Shown: positions 11,737 through 23,222 of the stretch, in pieces
Numbering within the stretch: the stretch's first letter is position 1
How the letters are laid out: every line of letters starts with the position of its first letter
Source of the DNA: Malania oleifera
Lineage: Eukaryota; Streptophyta; Magnoliopsida; Santalales; Ximeniaceae
Assembly (NCBI RefSeq): GCF_029873635.1
Contig: NC_080419.1
Location: 78,662,931 to 78,726,930 of the forward strand
Reading direction: 5' to 3'
Length of the DNA stretch: 64,000 bases
Position numbers and translations under genes: made by a program
The notes under the pieces: model-generated
Database searches by the model: none
The model's input: only the letters and a program-made list of their open reading frames with translations
Told to the model about the DNA's origin: nothing

Positions 11737-12540
11737 CTAAGACAACCCTAATAATCCACGTGATTTATCATGAAATATTTCAATTCCTATTATGTAAGTT
11801 GCCTCGCCCATATCTTTTATTTCAAAGTTCAACGAAAGAAAATTCTTGGTGGCAATCAGTAAACCAAGATCATTACTGGTAAGTAATATATCGTCAACAT
11901 ACAGAATCAAGAAAATAAACTTGCTCCTATGGACATTTAGATATATACACTTATCAACGGTATTTTCCTTAAATCCAAAGTTTGTGATAGTATCGTTAAA
12001 CTTAAGATACCATTGTCTGGAAGCTTGTTTAAGTCCATAAATTGACTTCCTTAATTTGCATATCGTATGCTCCTTTTCGTTAATCGAGAAACCTTCAGGT
12101 AAATCCATATAAACATCTTCATCTAAATTTCCATTCAGAAAAGCAGTTTTCACATCCATTTGGTGTAACTCCAAATCAAAATGAGCCACCAGAGCCATTA
12201 TGATCCTAAAAGAGTCATTTTTCGATACAAGAGAGAACGTCTCTTTGTAAACAACACCTTCCTTTTGAGTGAAACTTTTTGCAACAAGTCTATCTTTACA
12301 TCATTCAATAATGCCATTGTAGTTGTGTTTTGTCTTAAAGACCCATTTATACCCAGCTGTTTTAAAACCTTCAAGAAAATCAACGACGTCCCAAAATTTA
12401 TTTTGCTCCATAAACTTCAACTCATCATTTATGGCATTGATCCACTTTTCAAAATTATTACTTTCAATGGCTTGTGAAAATGTAACTGAATCCTTACTTG
12501 TCCCTAAAACATAATCAGATTCTTGCAGATATAGCAAATA
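11737..12540 (-). pseudogene. copia reverse transcriptase (element D)
   Basis: In order on the minus strand: the NDELKFMEQNKFWDVVD start block near 12430, an LHQMDVKTAFLNGNLDEDVY motif near 12150, SIYGLKQASRQWY near 12035, and the catalytic YVDDILL near 11890. Frameshifts occur near 12300 and 12200 (the frame switches between the two open stretches). The spacing of motifs is normal for Ty1-copia. An enzyme once present here copied the element RNA into DNA in the capsid. Confidence 0.9.
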
Positions 12541-12841
12541 ATCATATGAAATAGTTAATCTCCTTTCTCTTTGAGATCTCCTTAATGTTATTTCTTGTGA
12601 TTTTTCTACAACTAGTTCATTGGTGATATTTTCATTACGAAATGACTAATCACTAATTTGTTGCTCAATGTTATCATATTGTTCAATAACTGGAGAAACA
12701 ACAATTTCTGGTAAAGGTCTAGATATCAGGATTGGAACCCAAATTTCTTTAATGACCACATTACATGATACATCACTCCCACTAATTTCACCATTCTTAA
12801 GGAACCTGACAATTCTAGTTTCAACAATTCTCATACTATGG
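12541..12841 (-). pseudogene. linker between integrase and RT of element D
   Basis: Low-complexity, polar linker with scattered stops between the integrase core and the reverse transcriptase, continuous with both neighbours. Confidence 0.5.
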
Positions 12842-13630
12842 TTAGGACAATAAAATGTATATATACCCTTTGGACTTCTCTAGGTAATCAACAAAATACC
12901 CGCTTACAGTTCTAGAATCCAACTTCCTTTCATGTGGATTATAGATCCTAGCCTCTGCATAACAACCCCAGACATAAAAGTGCCTTGAACTCAGTTTCCT
13001 TCCCCTCCACAATTCAAAAGGAGTCTTTTGAACTGCTTTACTAGGAACACGATTAAGCACATAAATAGCTGTCTCAAGGGCCTCCATCCACAATGAAATG
13101 GGTATTGAGGAGTTACCTAACATACTTCTAACCATTTCCTTAAGAGTATGATTACACCTTTCAACCATACCATTTTGCTAAGGCATACCAGGAATTGTGT
13201 ATTGTGCACAAATACCATGCTTTTCTAGGAATTTAACAAATGGTCCTAGACATTGTCTTGTTCCATCATACCTTCCACAATACTCACCACCTTTGTCAGA
13301 TCAAATGATTTTTACCTTTCTATCTAATTTTCATTCAACTTCAGCAACATATGTTTTTAAAGCATATAATGCTTGTGACTTTTCAAGCAACAAATAAATA
13401 TAACCATAACGTAAAAAATCATCAATAAAAGTGATAAAATATTTTTCTCCACCAAAAGACGGTGAGTCAAAAGGTCCACAAATATCAGTATGGACAATCT
13501 CTAGAAGTTTTCCCCTTATTGTGGCTCCTTTCTTTGTATGTTTGGTTTGCTTTCCTTTAATGCAATTCACACATACATCGAAATTAGTAAAATCAAGGTT
13601 TGGAAGAATCTCATCTTTTACTAATCTCTC
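12842..13630 (-). pseudogene. copia integrase (element D), cut by element E
   Basis: The minus strand starts inside the pre-integrase zinc-binding region (CVNCIKGKQTK near 13555) and runs through HTDICGPF (first catalytic Asp), SDKGGEY (second Asp) and the GMVERCNHT block with the catalytic Glu near 13160. The C-terminal PFELWRGRKLSSRHFYVWGC motif lies near 12990. Stops break the frame near 13300 and 13180. The 5' end is truncated at 13630 by the LTR of element E, so the HH part of the zinc finger is missing. Confidence 0.9.
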
Positions 13631-14749
13631 TGTTGACTCTATGAGTCCACTCCGGTTTTGATAATGACAAATCACTTGGTATTTGATCTGTGCATTGAGA
13701 TTGTGAACAAGAACAATATTTAGTATGCACGAAAGGATAACAAGTCATGGAAGCCATGAAGATTGAAGCATACTCAACTTGGCACAATCCATGGAACTGA
13801 AAGAGTAGAAGAATCTTTGTGTTGTTTCATAAAAAAATTATTTGCGAAAAGTTTTTCTAAACATTGAATCTTTGGTGATCTTCAAATTCTTATTTTCATT
13901 CAAAGACTCAATATTTTAGTTATTCCAAAATCTACTTGATTGAAAAGTCTAAAGGTTATCTATATACACTTGAGAGAAATCTTGTTATGACAAAGTGTGT
14001 TTCAAATCTTTGCAATCCTCAAAGCTTTTTATGTATTCCAAGATTTAACCTAAGTTCTTCAAAGCATTGACGTATATAAATATTTTTGGGAGATTTGATA
14101 AAAGGAAAATTTAGTGAATCATATTCTTGAATTATATTCTTGCATATAACGATTATATCGTTACATACATATTGAGTTTTAAGTTTGATCATATGATTAT
14201 GTGTTAGGAATTTCCATTGTACTCACTAGCTTTGTTAGAAGCGAACATTGAGTGTTTTGCAGATTTGATATAATATTGTATTCACAGTTCGGGTTGTGAA
14301 TCAGGTTTGAGGAGATAGTTGTATCTCTTGTAAACAGCGGATTAGGAGGAAGTTGTACCTATTGTAAGCAGCAGATGTAAGAGAAGCTCCGTCCCAATTT
14401 AAGGAGCGGAGATTTTAGTGGAATCCTTGAGTGGGTTGCTTAAGGCGAGGACGTAGGCCGGATTGGCTGAACCTCGTAAAATCTTGTTTGCCTTCTCTCT
14501 TTCCTTATCTTTTTATTTTCTGCATTGCATCCCATTACTCGTATTTCATATGTGTATGTTTGAATATCCTCACACGCACTTAATTGGGTAAAAAGAATTC
14601 ATTGATAAAATAAATTTAAATCAACCTAAAATTTTTGCATTTAATTTGTTAAGCATAGAAATCGGGATTAAGTGGTAAATAAGTTTGAAAGATTTTAAAA
14701 TACACAATTCACCCCCCTCCCCCCTCTTGAGATTACACCTAAATCAACA
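13631..14749 (+). repeat. 5' LTR of element E
   Basis: Starts TGTTGACTCTATGAG and ends AAATCAACA, 1119 bp. The first ~187 bp match the 3' LTR at 31135; after GTAGAAGAA the two copies diverge. The 3' LTR has an extra block of more than 400 bp there, so this copy has probably lost an internal segment. Near the 3' end CAATTCACCCCCCTCC and GATTACACC mark the SIRE-like LTR class. Confidence 0.88.
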
Positions 14750-14751
14750 TT

Positions 14752-14765
14752 TGGTATCAGAGCGG
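14752..14765 (+). other. primer-binding site of element E
   Basis: TGGTATCAGAGCGG two bases after the LTR end; complementary to initiator tRNA-Met. Confidence 0.88.
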
Positions 14766-14806
14766 GTTTACATATACGTAATTATTCCTTTGTAAAAAGA
14801 TCACAT

Positions 14807-16430
14807 AGCACACATCGGTGTAACTCCATTTGGTGAGGGACACTCATCCACTAGACCACGAATTTTCTGTAGTGTAAATTACACCTATTGGAAACGTAGG
14901 ATGAGCATATACCTGTTAAATGTAGATTGGAAGGTATGGAAAATAGTTATTAAGGAAAATCATGTTCCCATGAAAGTAGTTGATAAGGTAAATGTACCTA
15001 AAAATGAAAATGAGTATACATAAGAGGACTGGAAATCAGTGCAAATAAATGCTACTGTGATGAACTTGCTTTTATGCTCATTAGATGTAAATGAATTTAA
15101 TAGGGCAATGACATGTAACTCTGCTAAAGAAATTTAGGAAAAATTAGAAGTTACATATGAAGGCACTAAGGAAGTAAAAGACAGTAGGATAGACATGCTC
15201 ACCAGTGAATATGAAGCATTTAAAATAACTGCTGATAAAACTATTCAATCCATGTACACTAGATTCACACACATCACAAATGCTTTAAATGCACTTGAAA
15301 AAACTTACCCTACTTATGAGTTGATCAGGATAATACTCAGGAGACTACCTCCAGTTTGGGAAGCTAAAGCTACAGTAATAGTAGAAAGGAGAAATTTCAA
15401 GGAGATGTCTGTGGACGAACTCATTGGATCTCTCATCACCTACGAGCTTGCAATAAATAAGAGGAAGAATGAGCAAAGCAAAACAAAGAAAGCCACAAAA
15501 CTTAAGGCATCAATAAGCAACAGTAGTGAAGAAAGTGATTCTGATATAAAAGACGACATGGCCTCGCTAACAAAGAAGTTTGGGAAGTTCTTGAATAAGA
15601 ATAAGAAGTTCAACAGAAAATTTTGAAACTCAAAATTAGAAAGAGGAGAGTCATGTATGACGAAAAAGAAGGAAGATCCACCAACTTGCTACAACTGCAG
15701 AGAGGTTGGACACATCAAGCCTGAGTGTCCCAAACTAATAAAGGCCTCCAAGAAAAAGAAGAAGGCGCTAAAAGTCGATTGGGATACGCTCAACACAGGT
15801 TGTTCAGAATCTGAATCCAGTGATGACGAGATTACCAATCTGTGTCTAATGGCACATGATGACCTTGAGGTACAATCATCATTATCATCATCTTCTTATT
15901 ATTCTAGTGATTCTGAAAATGAGAATGAGATTCTTTCATATAATGAGCTGAAACAAGAATATTTGTACACTATTAAAATGCTTGAGAAGAAAACTAAGAA
16001 AATTTCTAATTTGAAAAATAAAGTCAAAGAACTTTCAAGTTTAGTTGAACGCTAAAATGAATCTCATGCATCTCTCATGAAAAACAAGGATTTGAAAATT
16101 AAGGAGTTAGAAAAGAATTTGAAAGATAAATCTGAGATTATTTGTAAATTTACTAAAGAACAAAATAATTTTGAAAAACTCCTAGAAACTCAAAGAAATT
16201 CCTTAGAAAAGGAAGGTCTTGGTTTTAATGGGAAGGAAAATCTAAAACAGAGACATCTTTACATGAGATATTTTGTAAAAGAGTCAAAATCATATGTTCC
16301 AACTAAGGACTATCATAAAAATATTACATGTTTTAAATGTAAGAGGTTGGGTCACATAAAATTTGACTATCCTTACAACAATAAAGATGTCAAAATTAAG
16401 AAAGTCTAAAAAGTCAAAGGAGAATCTAGT
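14807..16430 (+). pseudogene. copia gag with two zinc-knuckle motifs (element E)
   Basis: The frame from about 14807 shows an IGVTPFGEGHSSTRP-like start and YWKRRMSIYLLNVDWKVW, the N-terminal capsid block also seen in element B. The open stretch 15195-15626 covers the central capsid (FTHITNALNALEKTYPTYE, LIRIILRRLPPVWE). A CX2CX4HX4C knuckle (CYNCREVGHIKPEC) starts at 15688, then a serine/acidic region and a coiled-coil-like KELSSLVER block, and a second knuckle-like motif, CFKCKRLGHIKFDY, at 16329 whose last cysteine is replaced by tyrosine. The original ATG is lost, and stops at about 15020, 15135, 15624 and 16053 break the frame. Confidence 0.87.
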
Positions 16431-16499
16431 ATTAACCCCCATGGACCCAAGAAAATCTGGGTACTAAAAGTAGTTATCTGATTGTGTCTTGTAGATATG

Positions 16500-16797
16500 C
16501 TTAAGATCATCCTCCTCAAAAGACAGATGGTATATGGATAGTGGATGTTCACATCACCTGTTCGGGGATAAAACAAAGTTCACATCCATCACACCCAAGG
16601 ATGGAGGATTTGTCACTTTTGGGAATAATGCTAAGAGAAGGATCACAGGTGTAGGTAAAGTTGGTAACGATTCATCACTTATAATAGATGATGTTTTACT
16701 AATTGATGGTTTAAAGGACAACTTATTAAGTATAAACCAACTATGTTATAAAGGTTACAGAGTGTCTTTTGAACATGACAAGTGCATTGTTGAATAA
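16500..16797 (+). pseudogene. copia aspartic protease (element E)
   Basis: WYMDSGCSHHLFGDKTKF at about 16530 contains the D-S-G active site of the retrotransposon protease, followed by GGFVTFGNNAKRRITGVG and NLLSINQLC, the usual downstream blocks. The frame is open from 16534 to 16797, then shifts to another frame. Confidence 0.88.
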
Positions 16798-17750
16798 AAC
16801 TGATAATAAGATACTATTCATTGCTGAGCGTCATGAAAACGTTTATACCACTAGTTTTGATAACCTAACCTCACAAAGTGTGACTTGCTTCTCTGCTATG
16901 AATGAAATTAGTTGGATTTGGCATAGGAGACTAGGACACACAAACATGGACTTAATATCTAAACTAGTAAAAGGAAACTTAGTTAAGGGATTGCCTAAGA
17001 CAAAATTCGTCAAAGATAAAATATGTGCTTGTCAATTAGGAAAACAAGCAAGAATGAGCTTTAAGAAGAAGAAATAAATCTCCACTACTAGGCCACTTCA
17101 AATGCTACACTTAGATCTATTTGGTCCTAACCCAATTCAGAGTTTAGGAGGAAAATCATACGCATTCGTCATAGTTGATGATTGTTCAAAATATACATGG
17201 GTACTATTCTTAGGTCACAAAGATGAAGCGTGTGAATAGTTCATAAACCTGTGCAAGAAAATCCAAAATGAAAAGAGATATACTATCACTAAAATTCGAA
17301 GTGATAGGGGTAGAGAATTTAAAAATCAAGGCATGGAAGACTACTGCAATTCACTAGGAATAGCTCACAATTTTTTGGCTCCTAGAACACCACAACAGAA
17401 TGGTGTAGTTTAAAAGAAAAATAGATCTACACAAGAAATGGTCATAACTATGCTTAACGAACATAAATTACCTAAGTACTTCTGGACTGAGGCAGTGAAT
17501 ACCACTCGTTATGTTCTAAATAGAGTCTTGATTAGACCATCTTTAAATAAGACTCCTTACGAGTTATGGAATGATCATAGACCAAACATATCATATTTTC
17601 ATGTCCTTGGCTGTAAATGTTTTGTGCTTAGAGACAACGAACATCTAGGAAAGTTTGATATGAAATCAAATGAAGGTATCTTCCTAGGGTATGCCTTAGA
17701 TAGTAAAGCCTACAGAGTATATAATAAATGAATATTAACCGTTATAGAAT
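16769..17750 (+). pseudogene. copia integrase (element E), catalytic Glu lost
   Basis: The pre-integrase zinc region (WHRRLGHTNMDLISKLVKGNLVKGLP and CACQLGKQ) lies at 16918-17050. The core shows HLDLFGP near 17108, RSDRGREF near 17300, and NGVV at about 17400, where the codon for the expected catalytic Glu is TAA, a stop. The C-terminal part 17438-17731 is open (TPYELWNDHRPNISYFHVLGCKCF). The frame ends at the breakpoint at about 17750, at the start of the linker to reverse transcriptase (TVIES). Confidence 0.9.
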
Positions 17751-17777
17751 CTATATATCACGATTTAGGTTCTTACA
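17748..17777 (-). repeat. displaced, inverted first 30 bp of the 5' LTR of gypsy F
   Basis: Read on the minus strand from 17777, this starts TGTAAGAACCT and matches the first 30 bases of the 3' LTR of F (29161 onward) with about four differences. It is followed on the plus strand at 17778-17782 by the inverted copy of the F target duplication, ATATT. It shows that the left end of F was carried away by the inversion. Confidence 0.88.
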
Positions 17778-18274
17778 AATATGCTCATGTCAAATAAGAT
17801 ATGCTCATGCTCATACACAATTAGTTTTTCCAAACCATTTTGCATTCTTCTCCTATAACCTGATTCTTCTTTCCGACGTTACACAACTAATGGTGCCAAC
17901 AATTTTTGCTATTCCTTTTCTTCTCCCCCCCTTTACACAATTAGTTTTGCCAACAATTTTTTTTTTTTTGCCCCTGATTTTTCTCCCACTTTCGACATCA
18001 ACAAAAATGTGTATAATAATAATAATAATAATACATGAGTGGATATAACCTTATGTTCTTATCCCCTTTGAAATCTTAAAGTTTTAAAATTGTTCAACCA
18101 TCAGCTTTGAAAAATTTACTTCTCCCCCTTGCATTGTGAACATACACAGTGTGGCAAATTTCAAAGATTATGTGAGGATACCAAATGTTAATTAATGTGA
18201 TACCAAATGGGAACAAATGAGCTAACTACGAAATTTTTAACAAATTGTGAATATTAAGTGACGTCGCTCCCCCT
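17778..18274 (-). other. 3' untranslated tail of element E (inverted)
   Basis: In minus-strand order this follows the RNase H end and has CAAGGGGGAGAAG near 18125 and poly-T/A stretches; it then meets the insertion site of gypsy F. It includes an ATA trinucleotide run (about 18014-18032). No coding frame. Confidence 0.6.
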
Positions 18275-20106
18275 GAATTAGGTCATCTAATATAATTCTA
18301 GGCAACCTCTCGACTATGCATCAGACCTAATTCATGCCTAATTTGGATAAATCTATCCTCTGCAAGTGGGTTCGTGAATATGTTTGCCCATTGTTCATCC
18401 GTGCATACAAACTCAAGTGTCACATCTCCTTTTTGCACATGATCATGAAGAAAGTAATGTCATATTTCTATATGCTTAGTTCGTGAATGTAATATGGGAT
18501 TCTTTGAGATGTTTATTGCACTCGTATTCTCTCATCTTATAGGAATTATTTCATAGCTTAATCCAAAATTCGTCAGTTGTTGCTTTATGTATAGTGTTTG
18601 AGCACAACAACTACTTGTCGCTATGTATTCTGCCTCAGTTGTGGAAAGAGCAATTGAATTCTGCTTCTTGGAAAACTAAGAGACTAACGAATGTCCTAAG
18701 AAATGACAAGTACCACTCGTGCTCTTCCTATCCACTTTGCTACCAGCAAAATCAGCATCTGAATAGCTAATAATCTCAAAAGATGTATACTTAGGATACC
18801 ATAACCTAAGTTTAACGCTTCCTATCAGATATCTAAGTATTCATTTGACAGCTAAAAAATGTGACTCTTTTGGTGCTGCCTGAAATCTTGCGCACAAATA
18901 TACGCTAAACATTATGTCAGGTCTGCTGGCAGTCAGATATAGTAAGCTCCCAATCATTCCATGATATAGCTTGACATCTACTGGTACTCCTTGTTCATCT
19001 TTATTTAATTTCAAAGTTGGGCTCATAGGTGTTCCTAGTATTTTTCCATCTTCCATATTAAACTTTTTGAGCAAATCTCTAATGTACTTCGATTGATTTA
19101 TAAAGATTCCATGATTTTCTTATTTGATCTGAAGTCTTAGGAAGAAGTTTAGTTCACCCATCATACTCATCTCAAATTCATTCTGCATAGTGCTTGCGAA
19201 CTCATTGCACAAGTCTTTATCTGTAGCTCCAAATATGATATCATCTGCGTATACTTGAACTAGGAGAATGTCATCTTTCTTAGACTTTATGAACAAAGTT
19301 GTATCTATCCTTCCTATGATAAATCCATTTTCTAGTAGAAAACCGCTTAGCCTTTCATACCAAGTTCTAGGAGCTTGCTTTAAACCGTACAAGACTTTTG
19401 TTAGTTTATAAACATGATTTGGATTCTTATGATTTTCAAAACCCAGGGGTTATTTTGCATATACCTCTTCACTTATGTATCCATTTAAAAATGCGCTTTT
19501 GACATCCATTTTATATAACTTGAAATCCTTAAAAGTAGCATAGGCTAAAAGCATTCAAATGGCTTCCATTCTAGCTACAGGTGCAAAGGTTTCTTCAAAA
19601 TCTATTCCTTCTTCCTAGTTATATCCTTGAGCTACTAGTCTTGCCTTATTTCTAACAACTATCCCATGTTCATCTTTCTTGTTCTTATATATTCATTTTG
19701 TTCCAATGATTGTCTTATCCTCAAGTCTAGGAACTAATGTCCATACTTTATTTCCCTCAAACTTGTTTAACTTTTCTTGCATGGACAACACCCATAATTT
19801 ATCCTTAATTGCTTCAGTTACATTTCTAGGTTCTTCTTGAGATAGAAAGGAAAAATGACTAATCATATTCCTAAATAAGGATCGAGTGGCTAGGTTCACC
19901 TATTATTTGATCAATGAGATGATTCTTTATGTACTTCCATTCTCTAGGTGGTTCATTAACCTCATTTTCAATTTGATTAGATTCAGCAGATGGATCCTTA
20001 GGTTCATTTCTCTTTTCTGATCATTTTCAATAGACAGTTTCTCAAATTCCTTGTTTATCTCAATTTCATCTTCATTAGTCCTTTTGGAGAAGGGATTTGA
20101 CTCATC
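18275..20106 (-). pseudogene. copia reverse transcriptase - RNase H (element E, inverted block)
   Basis: Minus strand in order: a TFDESNP-like linker (FDESNP at 20106), NVTEAIKDKLWVLSMQEKLNKFEGNKVWTLVP near 19780, YGLKQAPRTWYERLSGFLL near 19370, the catalytic YADDIIFGAT near 19245, GTPMSPTLKLNKDEQG near 19020, ASRPDIMFSVYLCARFQ near 18920, and the RNase H end with QWANIFTNPLAEDRF near 18360. Stops interrupt it. It is the missing continuation of the plus-strand integrase at 17750: the linker frames match (TVIES / FDESNP), so the block was inverted in place. Confidence 0.9.
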
Positions 20107-21846
20107 AAATTGATAATTGAGCAGAGTTCATCGACAAAGCCATAGTTCGTCGACGAAGTCTATGTGCTCCTCGTCGACGAAATTCAAAGGCTCATTGACA
20201 AGGAGAAGCTGAGGGATTTTGGGAAACCGAGAATCTTAAGCTCGTTGACGAAGTCACCGTCTCATCGATGAGGTGTCTTCAGTAACTCGTCGACGAGCAC
20301 GCCATTTTGTCAACGAGGACGGCCGAATCAAGGGCAATAAATATTAGTTTCCATTGCTTCCAAGCTAAGTAATCTTAAAATATCATCTCCCTCTCTCTCT
20401 AAAACTTGAGGATCTCTCTCTCTCTTTCTCTATATTTCTTCACCATTTGTTGCCTGATTATTAAATCCGACATTACTGCATAGATCAGGGCAAGATTCTC
20501 TTCGTGAATAGTGGATTGGAATCTCGTTTTGAGCAGTTTCGAATTTTGATCAAAAATTGAGGTAAGGCTCGATTTTCATTTCTGTTTCGAAATATGGGTA
20601 GTAGTACGAGTTGTAAGGAAGTATTGTTCTACGTTATTTAGGTTTTGGTGTCTTGGTTCGTAGTTTTGGGAGCTGTAGAGTTCGTGGTTCGATTTTGGGT
20701 TAAGGTAAGGGGATTCTATCAATATCAGTTTATTTTTAAAATCGAGATCGACAAACCTATAAGTTACGATCATATGTATGTTTTGACTACTTATTTGGAA
20801 AAATCTATCGGGTAAAAATGCGAAATTTTTGGGTTACAGTTTTAGGGAAAAATCTATTGGAAAACTATATGTTGTGTTTAAACTGTATTATTGACGTGAC
20901 CGTATCCATATTTGTATAAAATTGTATTCTTGAATTAGAAAACGATATGATTTACGATATACCAAATAAGTGTGGAATGTATAGTTGTATGTAATTGTTC
21001 CAGGTATTTTGTAAAACAGCTAGTCGCGGCTAATTACCGTACGCTGAAATAGTTATGTGGCGGCTAATTACCGTATGCTGCACCATGTACCGGTTCATTA
21101 CCATGGGTGAGAGTGTCTGACTCTATATCTGAGGGTGTGAAATATGACCAGTGTGTTCCGTCTGGTCACCGATGGGTGTGAGCTACACCATATTGGTGAC
21201 ATACCACTGTGAGGCTTCGGTTATCATAGGGTTTCAGTTGCTTCAGTGTGATGACACTAACCATATGTTTGGGTATTGTATGTACTGGAATGGATTTGTG
21301 AAAATACTGGAACTATATGGAAATGTTTCGAAACTGTATCATATTGTATGGTGTTATGTTTTACGTAAAATAACACTGGTATGCTGTGCCCACTAATATA
21401 ACTTGTTTTCTTTCTTACTGAGAGGTGTCTCACTCCGAATGTATATACAAATGTTTTCAGGTCCTTCGGGTAGCCGAAACTAACATCCTAGCATCCGAAA
21501 ACGAGGGTATTGTTTAGCTACAATTAGTGCCTGGATAGATACGAGTTTTGTAACTGGGTTGTTGTGATGGTTTTTGTAGACACCCGGAGTATGCTTTGTA
21601 ATTATAAGAACATATATCCTAGTGTTTTATAGACTCTGGTATGGTATGTTATATGGATAGATTGAACAGTTTTCGCTGTGTATTTGATGAGTATGGATGT
21701 ATATGTGTATGTTTTATAGGGCTTTCGTATACCCCATGGGGTCGGACCCTCTTTCAGTATTGTATCATGTATGTTTAATTGATACAAAGACAGGTTAGGT
21801 TACTATTTTCACACCTGGGACCCATCTGCGGGTTCAGGGAGTGATA
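20107..21846 (+). repeat. 5' LTR of gypsy F (first 49 bp missing)
   Basis: Matches the 3' LTR from its base 50 (29210) onward and ends GGGTTCAGGGAGTGATA. A cluster of CGTCGACGA-type words lies at 20125-20310, and TC-rich DNA follows (20390-20430). TATAAATA-like promoter DNA is seen just after the cluster (AATAAATATTAG at 20336). The left edge is the inversion breakpoint. Confidence 0.9.
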
Positions 21847-21849
21847 GCT

Positions 21850-21860
21850 TGGTATCAGAT
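21850..21860 (+). other. primer-binding site of gypsy F
   Basis: TGGTATCAGAT three bases after the LTR end, matching the initiator tRNA-Met complement for nine bases. Confidence 0.8.
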
Positions 21861-22172
21861 CTAACCATGTTGTTAGGTCTTGTAGACTTGGTTAGGTGTA
21901 TTTATGTGTACATACCAAAGTATAAGATGTAGAAAATGGGTAGAGTAGGTCAAGGTTTGTGTTGTTGCTAGACGAGGACTCATTGGTGGTGTTCTGTGTT
22001 TTTCCTGGAATAATAATTTCAAAAAGATCACGACAAACCATTGATGGATTCATGTCGATGTGATAGGATAGACCTAGACCCGTTAAAGTGGTAGTTGACA
22101 TGATTAGTTCTAACGATTGTGTTAATTGTGTACGATATAGGAATTCTAACCGATTCCTATTCTGTTTTTAGA

Positions 22173-23140
22173 ATGGAGCCCAAGGATAACAACTTAGATA
22201 GTGGCTTTGAGGGGACTGTGAGTGATGAGTCTCCTTCCATGCCACGAGGTTTGACGAGACAGGTGATGCGAGAGATCTGGCAGAGTGTTAGGAGACACGA
22301 AAGCTCTCCTACTGATGCGGGGTGTATCATTGAGAGGTTCACACATATGCACCCTCTGACATTTGCAGGAGGACCCAATCTGATTATAGTAGAGGACTAG
22401 GTCGCGAAGACCGAGAGGATTCTGGAAGTCCTCCACTACACAGATAGGCGGAGAGTCCTTTTCACTACTTTCCAACTGTTTGGAGAGGTCGGGCGCTGGT
22501 GGACTGTAGTGAGTCTGCTTGAGAAGCAGAGAGCTAGTCCATCAGGTATAACGTGGGGCCACTTCAAGGAGGTATTCTTTGAGAGATACTTCTCGACTCC
22601 CACTCGTGATGCGAAGGCCGATGAGTTCTCAGGCCTAATGCAAGGTACCCTGATGGTGTAGAGATATGCATCCAGATATATCGAGTTATCTCGTTTCACG
22701 CTGTACTTGGTCTCGAATGAGTACGAGAAGGCTAAGAGGTTTAAGAGGGGTCTGAGGAAAGACATTCGTCGGCTTGTGGGGATGCTGCAGATCCACGAGT
22801 TCTTTGTTTTGGTGGATAAAACCACCATAGTTGAGACCGACCTCTAGGGAGACAAGGTGGTGCAAGAACGGAGGAAGAGGCCAGTATCTTCTGGGTCTCA
22901 GAATGGTCCTCAGTAGGGACAGTGGAAGAAGAAGAAGAACTATAGTTCAGGTTATCAGAAGAACACCAAGCGGCAAAGTGCTCAGGGGGATCCATCCTCT
23001 GCACCATACGCCAAGTGTCGTAAATGGCACGATAGCGAATGTCAGTCGTTTTGGGGTAACTGCTACAAATATGGCAAGCTAGGCCACATGTCATGGAGCT
23101 GTCAGGCACCGAGGAGAGATACGCCTACACAGAGCTAGAA
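22173..23140 (+). pseudogene. gypsy gag (element F)
   Basis: Starts at ATGGAGCCCAAGG. It contains the retrotransposon capsid domain: LLEKQRASPSGITWGHFKEVFFERYF near 22515-22590, and YIELSRFTLYLVSNEYEKAKRFKRGLRKDIR near 22680-22770. A zinc knuckle at 23061 reads CYKYGKLGHMSWSC, with the second cysteine changed to tyrosine. In-frame stops are at about 22398, 22661, 22845 and 22915. The minus-strand frames in this region are shadows. Confidence 0.9.
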
Positions 23141-23222
23141 CTGTGGGAGTAATCAGATGCCTTGGGGAAACTACCAGATAACCATGGCTCTGATGAGGGT
23201 ATATTCATTTACTCCAGCAGAT

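Noticed and set aside
17778..20106. A second, independent minus-strand copia element
   Set aside because: The block has no LTRs or primer site of its own, completes exactly the missing part of element E, and is bounded by gypsy F LTR and target-duplication pieces, so an inversion is simpler.
22157..23109. Minus-strand open frames opposite the gag of gypsy F
   Set aside because: Shadows of the real plus-strand gag, which has the capsid and zinc-knuckle motifs.
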